Of a stretch of 64,000 nucleotides of DNA, positions 1 through 9,440 are shown one piece after another (positions within the stretch are counted from its first letter, which is position 1; each line of letters starts with the position of its first letter). A program made the position numbers and the translations under genes. The stretch is from contig NZ_CP020371.1 in assembly GCF_002813775.1 (NCBI RefSeq), positions 352,865 through 416,864 of the forward strand, given 5' to 3'. The DNA is from Candidatus Thiodictyon syntrophicum. GTDB lineage: Bacteria; Pseudomonadota; Gammaproteobacteria; Chromatiales; Chromatiaceae. A model generated the notes under the pieces. That model ran no database searches, had not been told where the DNA came from, and was given only the letters and a program-made list of their open reading frames with translations.

Positions 1-618
1 CACCGCACCCCGTTGGACCACGGGGCCATCGAGACCGCAGTGGACCAGGTCGGTCGGCGGCTCGCGCTGCTCGCACAGACCGGCGCTGAGGCCAGCGCCC
101 TGTTGGACCGGATGGACCAGCACATCAGGCACCGCCGGTGGGTGAGTCTCACGGCGGCCGGCAACCTCGACCGCCTGACCGGCATCAAGGTCGCGCTGCG
201 CCGGGGTCTCGACCAGACCGCCAACGCCGCCGCCGACCCGCGCCTGGCCGCCCTGCGCGTCAGCCTGGAGCGGCGTTGGGGCATCGGCGATCGACTGGAG
301 CAATTGGAGCGCACCATCGACGAACTGGAGCGGACTCTACGCGCCTACGCCGAACAGCGCGCCGCCCGCCTGGTCACCTTCCTCACCGTCTTCGGCTTCC
401 CGCTGGTGCTGTTCGCCGGGTTCTTCGACTTTGCGCTCAACGGGATGCCGCGGGACTGGGGCGCACTGTCGGGCTGGCTGCTCGGGCAGGCGGCGCCGGC
501 CGCCGCCAACAATGGTCCCAACTGGCCCGCCCTCGCGCTCTTCGCCGGTACCGCCGTGCTCGGCATGGCATTGATGGCCCTGGGCCTGGCCCTGGTCCGC
601 CGACTGCGCGGGCGCTAA
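1..618 (+). CDS. C-terminal part of a two-TM coiled-coil membrane protein
   Basis: The reading frame is open at the left edge of the window, so this is probably the 3' part of a longer gene; a TTG at 13 is the first possible internal start. About 120 residues of charged, helix-forming sequence are followed by two hydrophobic segments (about 121-143 and 170-195) and a short basic tail. The helical stalk plus two C-terminal membrane segments resembles the layout of CorA-like proteins, but no GMN signature follows the first membrane segment. Function is not assigned. Confidence 0.6.
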   Translation, partial: HRTPLDHGAIETAVDQVGRRLALLAQTGAEASALLDRMDQHIRHRRWVSLTAAGNLDRLTGIKVALRRGLDQTANAAADPRLAALRVSLERRWGIGDRLEQLERTIDELERTLRAYAEQRAARLVTFLTVFGFPLVLFAGFFDFALNGMPRDWGALSGWLLGQAAPAAANNGPNWPALALFAGTAVLGMALMALGLALVRRLRGR

Positions 619-620
619 CC

Positions 621-689
621 GTAGGGTCCGCTGCGCGGACCGAACCCCGCGCGAACCCGACCAGTGAAGGTCCGCGCAGCGGACCCTAC
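621..689. repeat. GTAGGGTCCGC palindromic repeat
   Basis: Inverted repeat with outer arms GTAGGGTCCGC and GCGGACCCTAC around a spacer of about 35 bp. It lies just after a stop codon. Near-identical copies occur at 4969-5047 and 5123-5188, and half copies at 10665, 37647 and 47674. Confidence 0.8.
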
Positions 690-743
690 CTCCTGCTCCG
701 CCATCGGCCGCCGGACAAGCCACCCGCCGCCAGCCGGCGACGA

Positions 744-788
744 GTATTAACGATTTGCTTGACGTCCGCCATTATTTGTTAATACAAT
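744..788 (+). promoter_or_regulatory. Promoter and operator of the brnTA remnant
   Basis: TTGACG (759-764) and TACAAT (783-788) are spaced by 18 bp and look like a sigma-70 promoter. A perfect 8-bp inverted repeat, GTATTAAC (744-751) and GTTAATAC (778-785), flanks the -35 and overlaps the -10. This placement fits autorepression by the antitoxin encoded downstream (inference). Confidence 0.6.
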
Positions 789-796
789 TTGCCCAC

Positions 797-880
797 ATGG
801 TTACCTGGGACGAAGACAAACGCCTGCGCAACATTCGTGAAATCAGATACTTTGCCAGAGGGCTTTCCGGTGAATCCTGA
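797..880 (+). pseudogene. BrnT toxin, N-terminal remnant
   Basis: An ATG just downstream of the promoter opens 27 codons beginning MVTWDEDKRLRNIRE, then a stop. This matches the start of BrnT-family ribonuclease toxins, which begin with a W/F-D-x-x-K-x-x-x-N motif followed by K-H-G-I-x-F. The rest of the toxin (normally about 90 residues) is missing, and the frame runs out over the antitoxin start. The toxin half of the module therefore appears deleted. Confidence 0.55.
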
Positions 881-1187
881 AGCATGGGAAAAACTGATTG
901 CCGGCGCCCCCGGCGAGGATCGCCCGCCGACCCCAGCGGACGAGGCCGCGTGGAGCAACGCGGTCGTCGTGCGCGGGGGAGGCATTCCAGCGGTCCGCGC
1001 CGCCTTGGCGGCACGGCGCCGCGGACCGCAGCGGGCGCCGACCAAGGTCCCGACCACGATCCGCTTTGACGCTGATGTATTGGCCGCCTTGAAGACCACC
1101 GGCCGCGGCTGGCAGACGCGCGTCAATGACGCCATGCGGGAATGGCTCAAAGAGCATTCACCGCCCGACACCGGTACCCATCGCTAA
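837..1187 (+). CDS. brnA: BrnA-family antitoxin
   Basis: A protein of about 116 residues from a GTG start; the same frame can be extended to a TTG at 789. The C-terminal half carries the BrnA signature: PTKVPTTIRFDADVL, then an aromatic-poor helix with GWQTRVNDAMREWL, which forms a ribbon-helix-helix-like DNA-binding domain. In intact brnTA operons BrnA neutralises the BrnT ribonuclease and represses the operon. Here the toxin survives only as a 27-codon remnant overlapping the start, so this looks like an orphan antitoxin under its own promoter and operator. Confidence 0.75.
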   Translation: MKSDTLPEGFPVNPEAWEKLIAGAPGEDRPPTPADEAAWSNAVVVRGGGIPAVRAALAARRRGPQRAPTKVPTTIRFDADVLAALKTTGRGWQTRVNDAMREWLKEHSPPDTGTHR

Positions 1188-1202
1188 GGGTACGGACGCT
1201 GT

Positions 1203-1305
1203 CTCACGGACCGGACGTCGTTGTCGTTGTCGTTGTCGTAATCGTGGTCGGATTATTCGATTACGACAACGACAACAGCGTACCCGGGATCTCGGTCACC
1301 ACATC
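1203..1305. repeat. Hexamer-armed palindromic element, copy A
   Basis: Left arm of three TCGTTG units, then TCGTAATCG; right arm CGATTACGA followed by CAACGA units. The two arms can pair across a short centre. A copy with the same flanks (CTCACGGAC... and ...CGGTCACCACATC) lies in inverted orientation at 47558-47662 but has different numbers of hexamer units. Related copies without those flanks are at 8164 and 10547. Confidence 0.75.
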
Positions 1306-1374
1306 AGATTCCCCCCACCGCCGCCGCGGGCTACCATAACCGCCTCCCCCCGCGCCCAGCCCCAGGCCCGCCCC

Positions 1375-4300
1375 ATGGACACCCCCGCACTCCTCCAGGA
1401 CCTGCGCCGCCACTGCGGCACCGACCGCCCCGCCGGCCGCGTGATCGACACCCAGGCTGGGCTTGCGGCCTTCGAGTCGCGGGTGTGCGACTGGTTCGCG
1501 CACCGCCTGCCGGAGGCGGCACCCGACGCCTCCCCAACGCAGCACCTGGCCCTGCTCGCCCGGCTCTTCCGGGACGCTCCGGGGGGCAAGTCCGCGCTTG
1601 ATCCGCTCGCGATCATCCAGTTCGAGCTCGGCCTGTTGGCCGCGCTGCCGCCCTTCCTGCCCGCGGATCTGGGCCCGGCCGATTGGCCGGTGACCATCCA
1701 GCAGCCGCTCGATGAACTTTTTGCCGTCGAGGGGCGCACCGGGCAGATCGAGTTGCACTGCCTGGTGACGGTAATGGAGTCCTTCCTGCACACCCATTTC
1801 GTGGTGCAGGCCAGTCAATGCTGCTGGGGCGCCCTGCGGCACGCGGGCGACTCGGGCGACCGGGGCGACGCCCGGCTGGGGGCCAGCACGGCCCTGCTCC
1901 AATGCCTGCGCACCAAAAAGTGCTTCGGCCTCACCGACTGGCTCGACTGGGCCGCGCTGCTCTCCACGGCCAACGCCGAGCACGCGGCCGTGGGCGCCCC
2001 GTCCGCCTTCCCGGCGCTCGACGCCATCCTGGAGCCGACGCTCATCACGGCGCAACGCCCGCCCCAGGTCGCCGGGCGCTGGCGCCTGCGCCCGGACGAC
2101 CGGGGGACGCGCTGGGTCAAGTCCGGGGGCGCGGTCTACGACGGCCTGCGCTTCTGGTGCGTCGACCTGGTGCGCAACCTGCTGCACGCCCATCAGCGCC
2201 GGCTCGAGCTGCCGCCGATCGCGCCGGGGCTCCTCACCCTGCTGTGCTATCTGATTTGGCTCTTTGATCCCTACCGCGGCCTCCACCTGGCCCTCATCGG
2301 CATCACCCGGTCCGGCACCACCCCGGACGCCGCCGGACCGGTCCCCGACGTGCGCAGCTGGAGTGCGTGCGCTGGCAGGACGACCGGGTGGTGGCGGTGA
2401 TGCAGCGCCCCAGCGATGCCGCCTGGCCGCTCGACCCCGCGTGGCGCGACCAGGCGCACCAGTCCGAGCCGCACGCCGAGGAGGCCGCCCGCAACGGCGC
2501 CCTGCGCGACAGCGTCGATGCCCTGGCGCACGACCTGGAGCGGCGCTTCGGCTTCGACCTGGGCGCCCCTGGGCCGACCGTCGCGCCGACCGCCGCGCCG
2601 GCCGCGGCGCCCAGCCGCTACCTGGACCAGAGCGCCTCCTGACCGCCAGCGTCCCGCGCGCCGACGCGCTCGCGGGCATCCGCCGCGCTGCGCTTGCCAG
2701 CCCCCACCGGCGCCTGCTCCTCACCGGCTGCTCCGGCATCGGCAAGAGCGTGCTGCTCGCCCAACTCTACCGGGCGCTTGCCGGGCGGGCGGTCTATTTC
2801 AGCATGGACCAGCCGCCGCCCCTGGCCGCCGAGCCCGCGGCCCTCACCGGCCCGGGTGCCGGTGCCGAGTCCCTGGGGCCGCCGGTGCGCACCCATACCC
2901 TGGCCGGGTTCTGCCGCCTGGCCGACCGGCCCGGGCCGAGCGGGCTGCGCGGCCGGGAGGACGCCTGCCGGGAGCTTGCCGACTGCCTGGCCGCGCTCGC
3001 GGCGCAGGACCCGGCCCCGGTCTGGCTGCTGCTGGACGGGCTCAACCAGGCCGCCGACGCCAATGAACTGCTCGACGGACTGCCCGAACCGCTGCCCGCC
3101 AACCTGCGCCTGGTGGCAAGCACCCAGGACATCCCCTTCGTCATCGCCACCGCCACGGCCGCGGGCGCCCGCCCCTGGACGCCGCTACCCGCCGCCACCT
3201 TGGAGGACGACTGCGCCCGCGCCCTGCTCGCCACCGCCTGGGGCGACGCGCCGGCGCCCGCGATCCCGGCGGACCTGCTGCAGGTCCTGCTCGCGCGCAG
3301 CCGACGCCTGCCGGTCTTCCTCCAACCCTGGGGCCAGTGGCTGCACGCCCTGTGGGAGATGCAGGGCGGCGACTGGGCCGCGGTCGCCGCGGTGGTCGCC
3401 AAGGCCCCCCATGACCCCTTCCCGGACGGCTATCGCGATCGGCTCGATCAGGCACTCGCCGGCCACCGGCCCGCCTGGCTCCCGGCGGCGACCCTGACCG
3501 TGCTGGCCCTGGTCGGCCAACCGCTGTCCGCCGCCCAGGTGGCGCGCGGGCTGCGCCTCCTCTACCCGCACCTGGACGCCCTGGCCGATGCCGCGCCCGC
3601 CGCCGGACGCCCCCGGCCGGACCCGGACCTGATCCCGGAACCGGACCCGATCCCGGAACCGGCCCCGACCGGACTCGACGCCCAGGACGCCGCCGAGGCC
3701 CTGGCGCGGCTGGGCGGCTTCCTGCTGCGCCAGTCCAGCGACGGCACCCCCCGCTGGCGGCCGGTCCACGAGCGGCTCGGGCGCTGGTACCTGGACCGCC
3801 GCATCGCCCCCGCCCGGCTGGGCGACCTGCGCGAGGCCCTGGTCCCGATCGGCGCCGACCCGCTGCTCGATACCCCGCCGGAGGACCCGCGCTTCGCCGC
3901 CTGGCTCGCCGACCTGCTCGGGGGCGGCGACCGACTCTTGCAGTTGCCGCCGCGCGAGCGCCTGCGGGTGCTGGAACGGCTCTGGGACGGGGCGCCCAAG
4001 CCGGCCGACCCGGACGGGCAGGAGCGGCTGCGGGCGGTCTGGCTGGCCCAACGCGGCCGTACACAGGCGGAGGCGATGGCCCTGGCGGCCGCACTGCGCG
4101 ACAGCGGCGAGTCGGTGGCGATCCTCGAGGCCCTGCGCGAGCGACTCGGCGCGGCCTTCTCCGCCGACTGGGTCAGGGACCTGGCCGTCGCCTACCGCAG
4201 TCGCAGCTTCGTCCCCTATTTTCGGGGGGATTGGGATGCGTTCTTCGCCGACTCCGAGCGCTCCAGAGAGTGTCTCGATGACCTGCGCGCGGCACTCGGC

Positions 4301-4972
4301 GACGCCTTTCCCGCCCCCTGGCTGGACGAACTGGCCATTGCCTACATGAACCGCGGCATCGCCCACCAGCGCAAGGGCGACCAGGACGCGGCCCTCGGCG
4401 ACTACGGGCGTGCCATCACGCTCTGGGACGACCTGCGCGGCACCCTGGCGCCCTCCTGCTATCCCGGCTGGCAACTCGGCGAGGCACAGGTGCGCTGCGC
4501 GGACCAGGACGGCGCCCTCGCCTTCCTGGTCGCGGACGCCGGCGCACTGCTGATCACGGGCGAGGGCGCGGCCATCCACGCCTTCAACCAGACCGTTGGG
4601 CTCGCACTCCCCGGCCCCGCGTCGGCCATCGACTATGCGCGCTTCTTTTGCTCCCTGCTGCGCGTGCGAGCCGGCCGTTTCCAGGTCATCGAATCCGCCG
4701 ACCAGCTCGCCTGGCGCGCGGACGCCGACCCGGCCCTGGTCCAGCGGGTCGCCTCCGCCCTCCACCCGATCCGCCACACCGGCACCGACGGCGACGCCTT
4801 CGCCCTGGAGGCCTGCATCCTCCATGGCGCCAACCTGTGCTGCGCCCGCCTCAAGGTCCACCCCGGCGGCCAGGTGGAGATGCCCGAGGACACCCCCATC
4901 GCCGACGACCTGCCGGTCGACCCGGAGCGCTTTGAAGGCCCGGTGCGTCTCCAATCCGCTGCGTCCCCGTAG
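1375..4972 (+). pseudogene. STAND/NACHT-like NTPase with TPR, two frameshifts
   Basis: One gene of about 1200 codons appears split into three frames. The N-terminal block (1375 to about 2355, ATG at 1375) is an unrecognised domain. It continues in the next frame (about 2360-2625, LERRFGFDLGAP region) and then in a third frame to 4972. Each join is explained by one missing base (near 2355 and near 2625). The last block holds a P-loop (GCSGIGKS, about 2733), a Walker B (WLLLDGLNQ, about 3025), a winged-helix-like region ending near 3790, and a TPR hairpin (about 4320-4440). STAND NTPases are sensors, some of them antiphage; the role here is unknown. The TAG stop is supplied by the start of a dispersed repeat. 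Confidence 0.6.
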
Positions 4973-5047
4973 GGTCCGCTGTGCGGACCGAACCCCGCGC
5001 AAACCCAACCGGCGAAGGTCCGCACAGGTCCGCACAGCGGACCCTAC
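4969..5047. repeat. GTAGGGTCCGC palindromic repeat
   Basis: Inverted repeat with arms GTAGGGTCCGCTGTGCGGAC and the complementary GGTCCGCACAGCGGACCC. The right arm contains a short internal duplication (GGTCCGCACA twice). Its first bases form the stop codon of the preceding NTPase gene. Confidence 0.8.
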
Positions 5048-5122
5048 CGGGCCGGCGCCTTGACGTGAGCAACGGCCCGATCGCGGGATGAATCGCCCCC
5101 GCCCGCACCGCTGCGCGACCCC

Positions 5123-5188
5123 GTAGGGTCCGCTGTGCGGACCGAACCAAGCGCAAACCCGACCGGCGAAGGCCCGCCCAGCGGACCC
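5123..5188. repeat. GTAGGGTCCGC palindromic repeat
   Basis: Second copy 75 bp after the previous one, with a slightly decayed right arm (GCCCGCCCAGCGGACC). Confidence 0.75.
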
Positions 5189-5340
5189 GAGCCGGCTACA
5201 ATGAGGCTCAATGATACGGAGCACCCGTGCCGACCCGCAGCGCGCGCCAGCCACCCACCTGAACCCGCCGACACCAGCCATGACCCGACCCCGCCACCCC
5301 CGCGGTCCCCGCAAACGGCGCGCCCCGGCCGCCGGGCGCC

Positions 5341-5928
5341 ACGCGCTGGACGGCGCCGACGGAACTTTCCGCGCTGATCGACCCGGCCCCGGGCGGGCTG
5401 GCACACTATCGCCCCCACTGGTCCTACCTGCTGCTCGACGAAGGGGCGATCGTGGGCGGGGAGACCTACCCGGCCGAGGTCCAAAACCTGGTCGCGGCCC
5501 TGTTCCAGTTGGAAAAGGCGCGCGACGAGCCGACCTGGCTCGCGGTCTATGCCCGATTGGTGGCGCTCCTGGACACCGGCGCCCTGGATAGCCTCAAGCG
5601 CGCCTTCGGCCGCTGGATCTACCGCAGCTTCATCCGCAAGAAGCGCCCCGGCATCCGTTTACCGGACATCGATGATTTTCAAAAGGTGCATGTCATGTTG
5701 CAACAACGGGTCGAACAGTGGAACGCGGAGATCCTCGAGCGGGGACGCAAGGAGGGGCGCAAGGAAGGGCTCAAGGAGGGGCACAAGGAGGGCCTTGCGC
5801 AGGCGCGCCGTGAAATGGCCGCGGCACTCCTTGAGCGCACCGCCCTGGACGACGCGGCCGTTGCCGATCTGACCGGGCTCTCCCACGAGCTGATCCGGGC
5901 CCTGCGCACGACACCAACTGAACATTAG
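5341..5928 (+). pseudogene. Rpn/YhgA-type PD-(D/E)XK nuclease, 5'-truncated
   Basis: The reading frame carries WTAPTELSALID, HYRPHWSYLLLDEG and a C-terminal helical region ending in repeated K/R-E-G units (RGRKEGRKEGLKEGHKEG). This is the middle and tail of the Rpn/transposase-like nuclease family (PD-(D/E)XK superfamily). The first part, with the catalytic core, is absent: upstream of about 5341 no frame resembles it. The first ATG/GTG in frame is near 5452, inside the conserved region. It reads as a remnant. Confidence 0.65.
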
Positions 5929-6013
5929 GGGTCGAACTCGAGGGAGCGGCGGCGTGGGCTTCCGTGGACTGCGCTATCGCTTCTCCACCCTAAGGCCGGA
6001 ACGATGCTCATTT

Positions 6014-6055
6014 GGAGTCCAAGGCTTCAGCCTTGGATGTACCGGACCAAGGCTA
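6014..6055. repeat. Inner palindrome module B without arms
   Basis: GGAGTCCAAGGCTTCAGCC, a spacer, then ACCAAGGCT. This is the same palindrome found inside the miniature elements at 19130 and 33867, here without the shared outer arms. Confidence 0.7.
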
Positions 6056-6109
6056 ACGGTCATGAAGGCTCATCCGTCACCCCGGCACCTGAAAGCTCCC
6101 GGTGGGGGC

Positions 6110-6152
6110 GGTAACAGTTCCGCAACCTTTGGACGCCCGCGGCGGGTTAGGA
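6110..6152 (+). promoter_or_regulatory. Candidate Pho box and -10 of phoX
   Basis: GGTAACA (6110-6116), GTTC, CGCAACC (6121-6127) form two 7-bp units with an 11-bp period. A TAGGAT sits 20 bp later, which is one more 11-bp turn than the 9 bp seen at phoU and hemolysin III. PhoB boxes have this 7+4+7 geometry, and PhoX is a classic Pho-regulon member. Confidence 0.45.
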
Positions 6153-6189
6153 TCGCGGCTGCGTGCCCCGTTCAGTCCTGGAGTTTTTC

Positions 6190-8091
6190 ATGCGCATCCG
6201 TGCCCTCTGCGTCGCCCTCGCGTCCGTCTGTACCCCGCCGGCCCTGGCCCTCTGTCCGGGCGGCGCGCCCCCGGCCCGGGTGGAGTTCACCGGGATGCCG
6301 GCACCGGTCACCGTTGAGGAGAAGGCGGCGGTCTATACCGGCGCCAGCCTGCGGATGGTCTGCGCCGACGGTGCCACCACCGAACTGCCGCTGCGTTACC
6401 ACCAGCTCATGGCCACCGGCGAGCGCGTGGGCGAGGCGGTGGTCGGCGGGCTCTTCACGGCGTCCGGGGCGGCACTGACTGATCGCGATGGTCAGTTGGC
6501 GTCCGACGGCCCGGACGGGACCTCGCTCATTCAGGTCGAGGGGCTGACCGTGCCCGGGGGCCTTGGTCATCCCCTGGCGCTGGTTACCAACTTCGAGTAC
6601 CGGGAGTTGCCCCCCAACGACGGCACCAGCACCGGCTCCTTCTGGTCCAAGCTTCCCGCCACCGTCGGCCTGACGCTGCTGGACCAGGACCAGAAAAGCG
6701 GCCTGCTGACGGCCAAGGCGTATCGGGCGATCGACTTCTCCGCGGTCCACGGTAATTGGATTCATTGCGGCGCCACCCTCTCCGGTTGGCAGACCCATGT
6801 GGCCTCCGAAGAATACGAGCCCGACGCCAAGGTCCGCGGCGGGGCCGCCCGCGCGGCCGACTCCGACGACAAGGCCGACCTTGCGAGCTTCAGCCGCTAT
6901 TCGTTCGGTGACCCGGCCGCCGCCAATCCCTACCACTATGGGCTGCTGCCCGAGGTCACCGTCGCGGCCGACGGCAAGACCGGCGTGGTCAAGCACTATG
7001 CGGCCGGCCGTTACGCCCGCGAGATGCAGATCATGGCCGCGGATGAGCGCACCGCGATCGGCGGGGACGACGGCAAGAACACCGGGCTCTTCATGTTCGT
7101 CGCCGATCGTGCGCAGGACCTCTCCGCCGGTACCCTCTACGCCGCCCGGCTCACCCCGGCCGGCGCGGTGAACGGGGAGCGCTTCAACCTGCACTGGATC
7201 AGGCTCGGCCATGCGAGCGATGCGCAGATCAAGGCCCTGGTGGATCGCGGTATCCGGTTCAGCGACATCTTCGACGTCGTCCTGACGGACCCCAATGATC
7301 CCAGCTTTACCAAGGTCGTCACCTATACGGGCACCGAGTGGCTCCGGCTCAAGCCGAGTGCCGCGTTCGATACGGCACTGGCGGCCGCCTTCCTCGAGAC
7401 CCGCCGCTATGCCGCCCTCCTCGGCGCCACCACCGAGTTCTCCAAGATGGAGTACATCGCCTACAACAAGGCCGACAAGAAGTTCTATCTGGCGATCTCG
7501 CGCGTCGAGGCGGGCATGGCCGACGGGGCGGGCGCCATCCAACTGGCACGCAACGACGGCGGCCTGGTGCTGGAGATGGACACCGCGGGCGGCCAACAGG
7601 ACAGCAGCGGCGCCGCAATCGACAGCCCCTTTGTCGGCACCGCCTTGAGTCCGATTCCCGAACTGACGGGCGGCTGGCAGGGCGAGGATAAGAAGGACGC
7701 CGAAGGCAATGCGTGCGCGCAGGACCGGGTCTGCGGTCCGGACAACCTTGTGTATGCCGAGACGATCCGCACCCTCTTCATCGGCGAGGACACGGGTCGG
7801 CGCAACAATAACTATCTGTGGGCCTTCAACCTCGACACCCGCAAGCTCGCACGGATCCTCTCGGCGCCCATGGGCGCGGAGGTGACCGGACTGGCCGTGG
7901 CGCCGAATTACCACGGCCACGCCTATATCATGGCCAACTTCCAGCATCCGGGCGACGAGGATATCAAGGGCTACAAGGGCGCCGACCGGGCTGAGGTACA
8001 AGCCAGGATCAACGCGCTCTGGGACAACCGCAAGAAGGCCGCGATCGGGTATCTCGGCACCGATCGAGGCGCCCTGCCCGCTTGGCAGTAA
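6190..8091 (+). CDS. phoX: PhoX-family alkaline phosphatase
   Basis: A protein of 633 residues from the ATG at 6190, chosen because a signal peptide starts there (MRIRALCVALASVCTPPALAL). It carries the PhoX (DUF839) features: CGATLSGWQTHVASEEYEPDA, VKHYAAGRYAREM, FVADRA with GTLYAARL, and a late RNNNYLWAFNLDT segment. PhoX enzymes are secreted, Ca/Fe-dependent phosphomonoesterases that release phosphate from organic esters; a CE...D pattern for metal binding is partly visible. Substrate is not provable from sequence. A Pho-box-like motif lies 65 bp upstream and a hairpin follows the stop. Confidence 0.85.
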   Translation: MRIRALCVALASVCTPPALALCPGGAPPARVEFTGMPAPVTVEEKAAVYTGASLRMVCADGATTELPLRYHQLMATGERVGEAVVGGLFTASGAALTDRDGQLASDGPDGTSLIQVEGLTVPGGLGHPLALVTNFEYRELPPNDGTSTGSFWSKLPATVGLTLLDQDQKSGLLTAKAYRAIDFSAVHGNWIHCGATLSGWQTHVASEEYEPDAKVRGGAARAADSDDKADLASFSRYSFGDPAAANPYHYGLLPEVTVAADGKTGVVKHYAAGRYAREMQIMAADERTAIGGDDGKNTGLFMFVADRAQDLSAGTLYAARLTPAGAVNGERFNLHWIRLGHASDAQIKALVDRGIRFSDIFDVVLTDPNDPSFTKVVTYTGTEWLRLKPSAAFDTALAAAFLETRRYAALLGATTEFSKMEYIAYNKADKKFYLAISRVEAGMADGAGAIQLARNDGGLVLEMDTAGGQQDSSGAAIDSPFVGTALSPIPELTGGWQGEDKKDAEGNACAQDRVCGPDNLVYAETIRTLFIGEDTGRRNNNYLWAFNLDTRKLARILSAPMGAEVTGLAVAPNYHGHAYIMANFQHPGDEDIKGYKGADRAEVQARINALWDNRKKAAIGYLGTDRGALPAWQ

Positions 8092-8105
8092 GCTGGAAGC
8101 AGAAA

Positions 8106-8128
8106 GGTTGGGCAACGCCCGCCCAACC
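8106..8128 (+). terminator. Hairpin after phoX
   Basis: GGTTGGGC, a 7-nt loop, GCCCAACC: perfect 8-bp stem 14 bp after the phoX stop. No T-run follows, so rho-independent function is only likely. Confidence 0.5.
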
Positions 8129-8163
8129 GAGTAACGAGTCAAGGGCACGTTAAACACAAGCGC

Positions 8164-8216
8164 AATCGTTGTCGTAATCGTAGTCGGAGGGGCGATGCAA
8201 TTTTGGGGTGCGAGAG
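8164..8216. repeat. Hexamer-armed element, truncated copy C
   Basis: AATCGTTGTCGTAATCGTA followed by TCGGAGGGGCGATGCAATTT and GGGGTGCGAGAG. It matches the left half of the copy at 10547-10645 up to GCGAGAG and then stops where the terminal repeat of a miniature element begins. The element therefore inserted into an older repeat. Confidence 0.7.
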
Positions 8217-8335
8217 GGCCTTGATCATCACTCGGGCCGCCGGGAGCGCCGCACCCCAGTGCGGCGCGGCCTATCCGCAGAACGCTACGCTGCGGTCGCT
8301 CGCGAGGCCGCGCCGCACTGGGGTGCGGCGCTCCC
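8217..8335. mobile_element. Miniature element, module C, right end missing
   Basis: Starts with the shared terminal sequence GGCCTTGATCATCACTCGGG and encloses palindrome module C (GGGAGCGCCGCACCCCAGTG ... its complement). The right terminal repeat is not present. Confidence 0.65.
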
Positions 8336-8416
8336 ATCGTCCGAGCGGGTTCAAGCGCGTGCGCTTGTCGGTAGCGAACTATGCCTAAGACCGCCTTCGG
8401 TGCCGAACGACGCCGA

Positions 8417-8425
8417 TGGTATAGT
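8417..8425 (+). promoter_or_regulatory. Extended -10 upstream of ppk2
   Basis: TGGTATAGT, an extended -10 element about 90 bp upstream of the ppk2 ATG. No convincing -35 is seen, which is usual for this promoter type. Confidence 0.4.
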
Positions 8426-8514
8426 GTGACCACTTGGCCCTCTGGCACCCCGACCGGCACGGCGGTCGCGCGCCTTGGGGCACACGCTACCCTCCCCAGA
8501 ACGGAGCCAATACG

Positions 8515-9435
8515 ATGACCCGCGACGACCACCCACCCGCCGCCAAGGACTGGCTCGCCGCCGAGCTCGAGGATGAACTCGACGAAGACTATGAACTGGA
8601 GATGTCCGAGCCTGAACTGTCGCTGGAGCTGCGCGCGATCTTCAAGCGCAAGCACCCGCCGACCCTCGATCGGGCGACCTACTTCAAGGCCCTGCTCAGT
8701 CTCCAGGCGGAGCTGATCAAACTCCAGGACTGGGTGGAGCATACCGGCGAGAAGGTCCTGGTCATCTTCGAGGGGCGCGATTCGGCCGGCAAGGGCGGCG
8801 TCATCAAGCGGATCACCCAGCGGCTCAACCCGCGGGTCTGCCGGGTCGTGGCCCTGGTCAAGCCGACCGAGCGCGAGCGCTCCCAGTGGTACTTCCAGCG
8901 CTATGTGCCGCATCTGCCGTCGGGCGGTGAGATCGTGCTGTTCGACCGCTCCTGGTACAACCGCTCGGGGGTAGAGCGGGTCATGGGCTTCGCCAGCCCC
9001 GATCAGGTCGAGCAGTTCTTCCAGGACGTGCCCGAGTTCGAGCGGATGCTGGTGCGCTCCGGCATCCGGCTGATCAAGTATTGGTTCTCCATCACCGACG
9101 AGGAACAGCAACTGCGCTTCCTGATGCGTATCCATGACCCGCTCAAGCAATGGAAGCTCAGCCCCATGGACCTGCAATCGCGCGTGCGCTGGGAGCAATA
9201 CACCAAGGCCAAGGAAGAGACCTTCGCCCGGACCAACATCCCCGAGGCGCCCTGGTACATCGTCGAGGCCAACGACAAAAAGCGCGCCCGGCTCAACTGC
9301 ATTCACCACCTGATCGAGCAGATCCCCTACGCGCCGGTGCCCCACGAGGAGATTACGCTGCCCGAGCGCGTCTTCAACCCGGACTACGAGCGCGAGCCGC
9401 TGCCGCAGGAATTGCACGTCCCGAAGCTTTACTGA
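8515..9435 (+). CDS. ppk2: Polyphosphate kinase 2 (PPK2)
   Basis: A protein of 306 residues from ATG 8515, preceded by GGAGCC. It has the PPK2 Walker A FEGRDSAGKGG (about 84-94), the lid/Walker B FDRSWYNRSG (about 143-152) and the family tail with PWYIVEANDKKRARLN. PPK2 uses polyphosphate to phosphorylate nucleotides (ADP or GDP to the triphosphate, or AMP in other subclasses); size and motif spacing fit a one-domain class I enzyme. The N-terminus has an acidic run (ELEDELDEDYELE). It sits between phoX and other phosphate genes, which fits a role in mobilising stored polyphosphate. Confidence 0.93.
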   Translation: MTRDDHPPAAKDWLAAELEDELDEDYELEMSEPELSLELRAIFKRKHPPTLDRATYFKALLSLQAELIKLQDWVEHTGEKVLVIFEGRDSAGKGGVIKRITQRLNPRVCRVVALVKPTERERSQWYFQRYVPHLPSGGEIVLFDRSWYNRSGVERVMGFASPDQVEQFFQDVPEFERMLVRSGIRLIKYWFSITDEEQQLRFLMRIHDPLKQWKLSPMDLQSRVRWEQYTKAKEETFARTNIPEAPWYIVEANDKKRARLNCIHHLIEQIPYAPVPHEEITLPERVFNPDYEREPLPQELHVPKLY

Positions 9436-9440
9436 CCTCC

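Noticed and set aside
621..689. GTAGGGTCCGC repeats as members of the same IS-related family
   Set aside because: Their arms are unrelated to the IS ends and no 8-bp duplications flank the copies examined.
3185..5404. A 739-codon minus-strand frame opposite the STAND gene
   Set aside because: Its composition is that of the complement of coding sequence and it crosses repeats; the plus strand carries the P-loop and TPR motifs.
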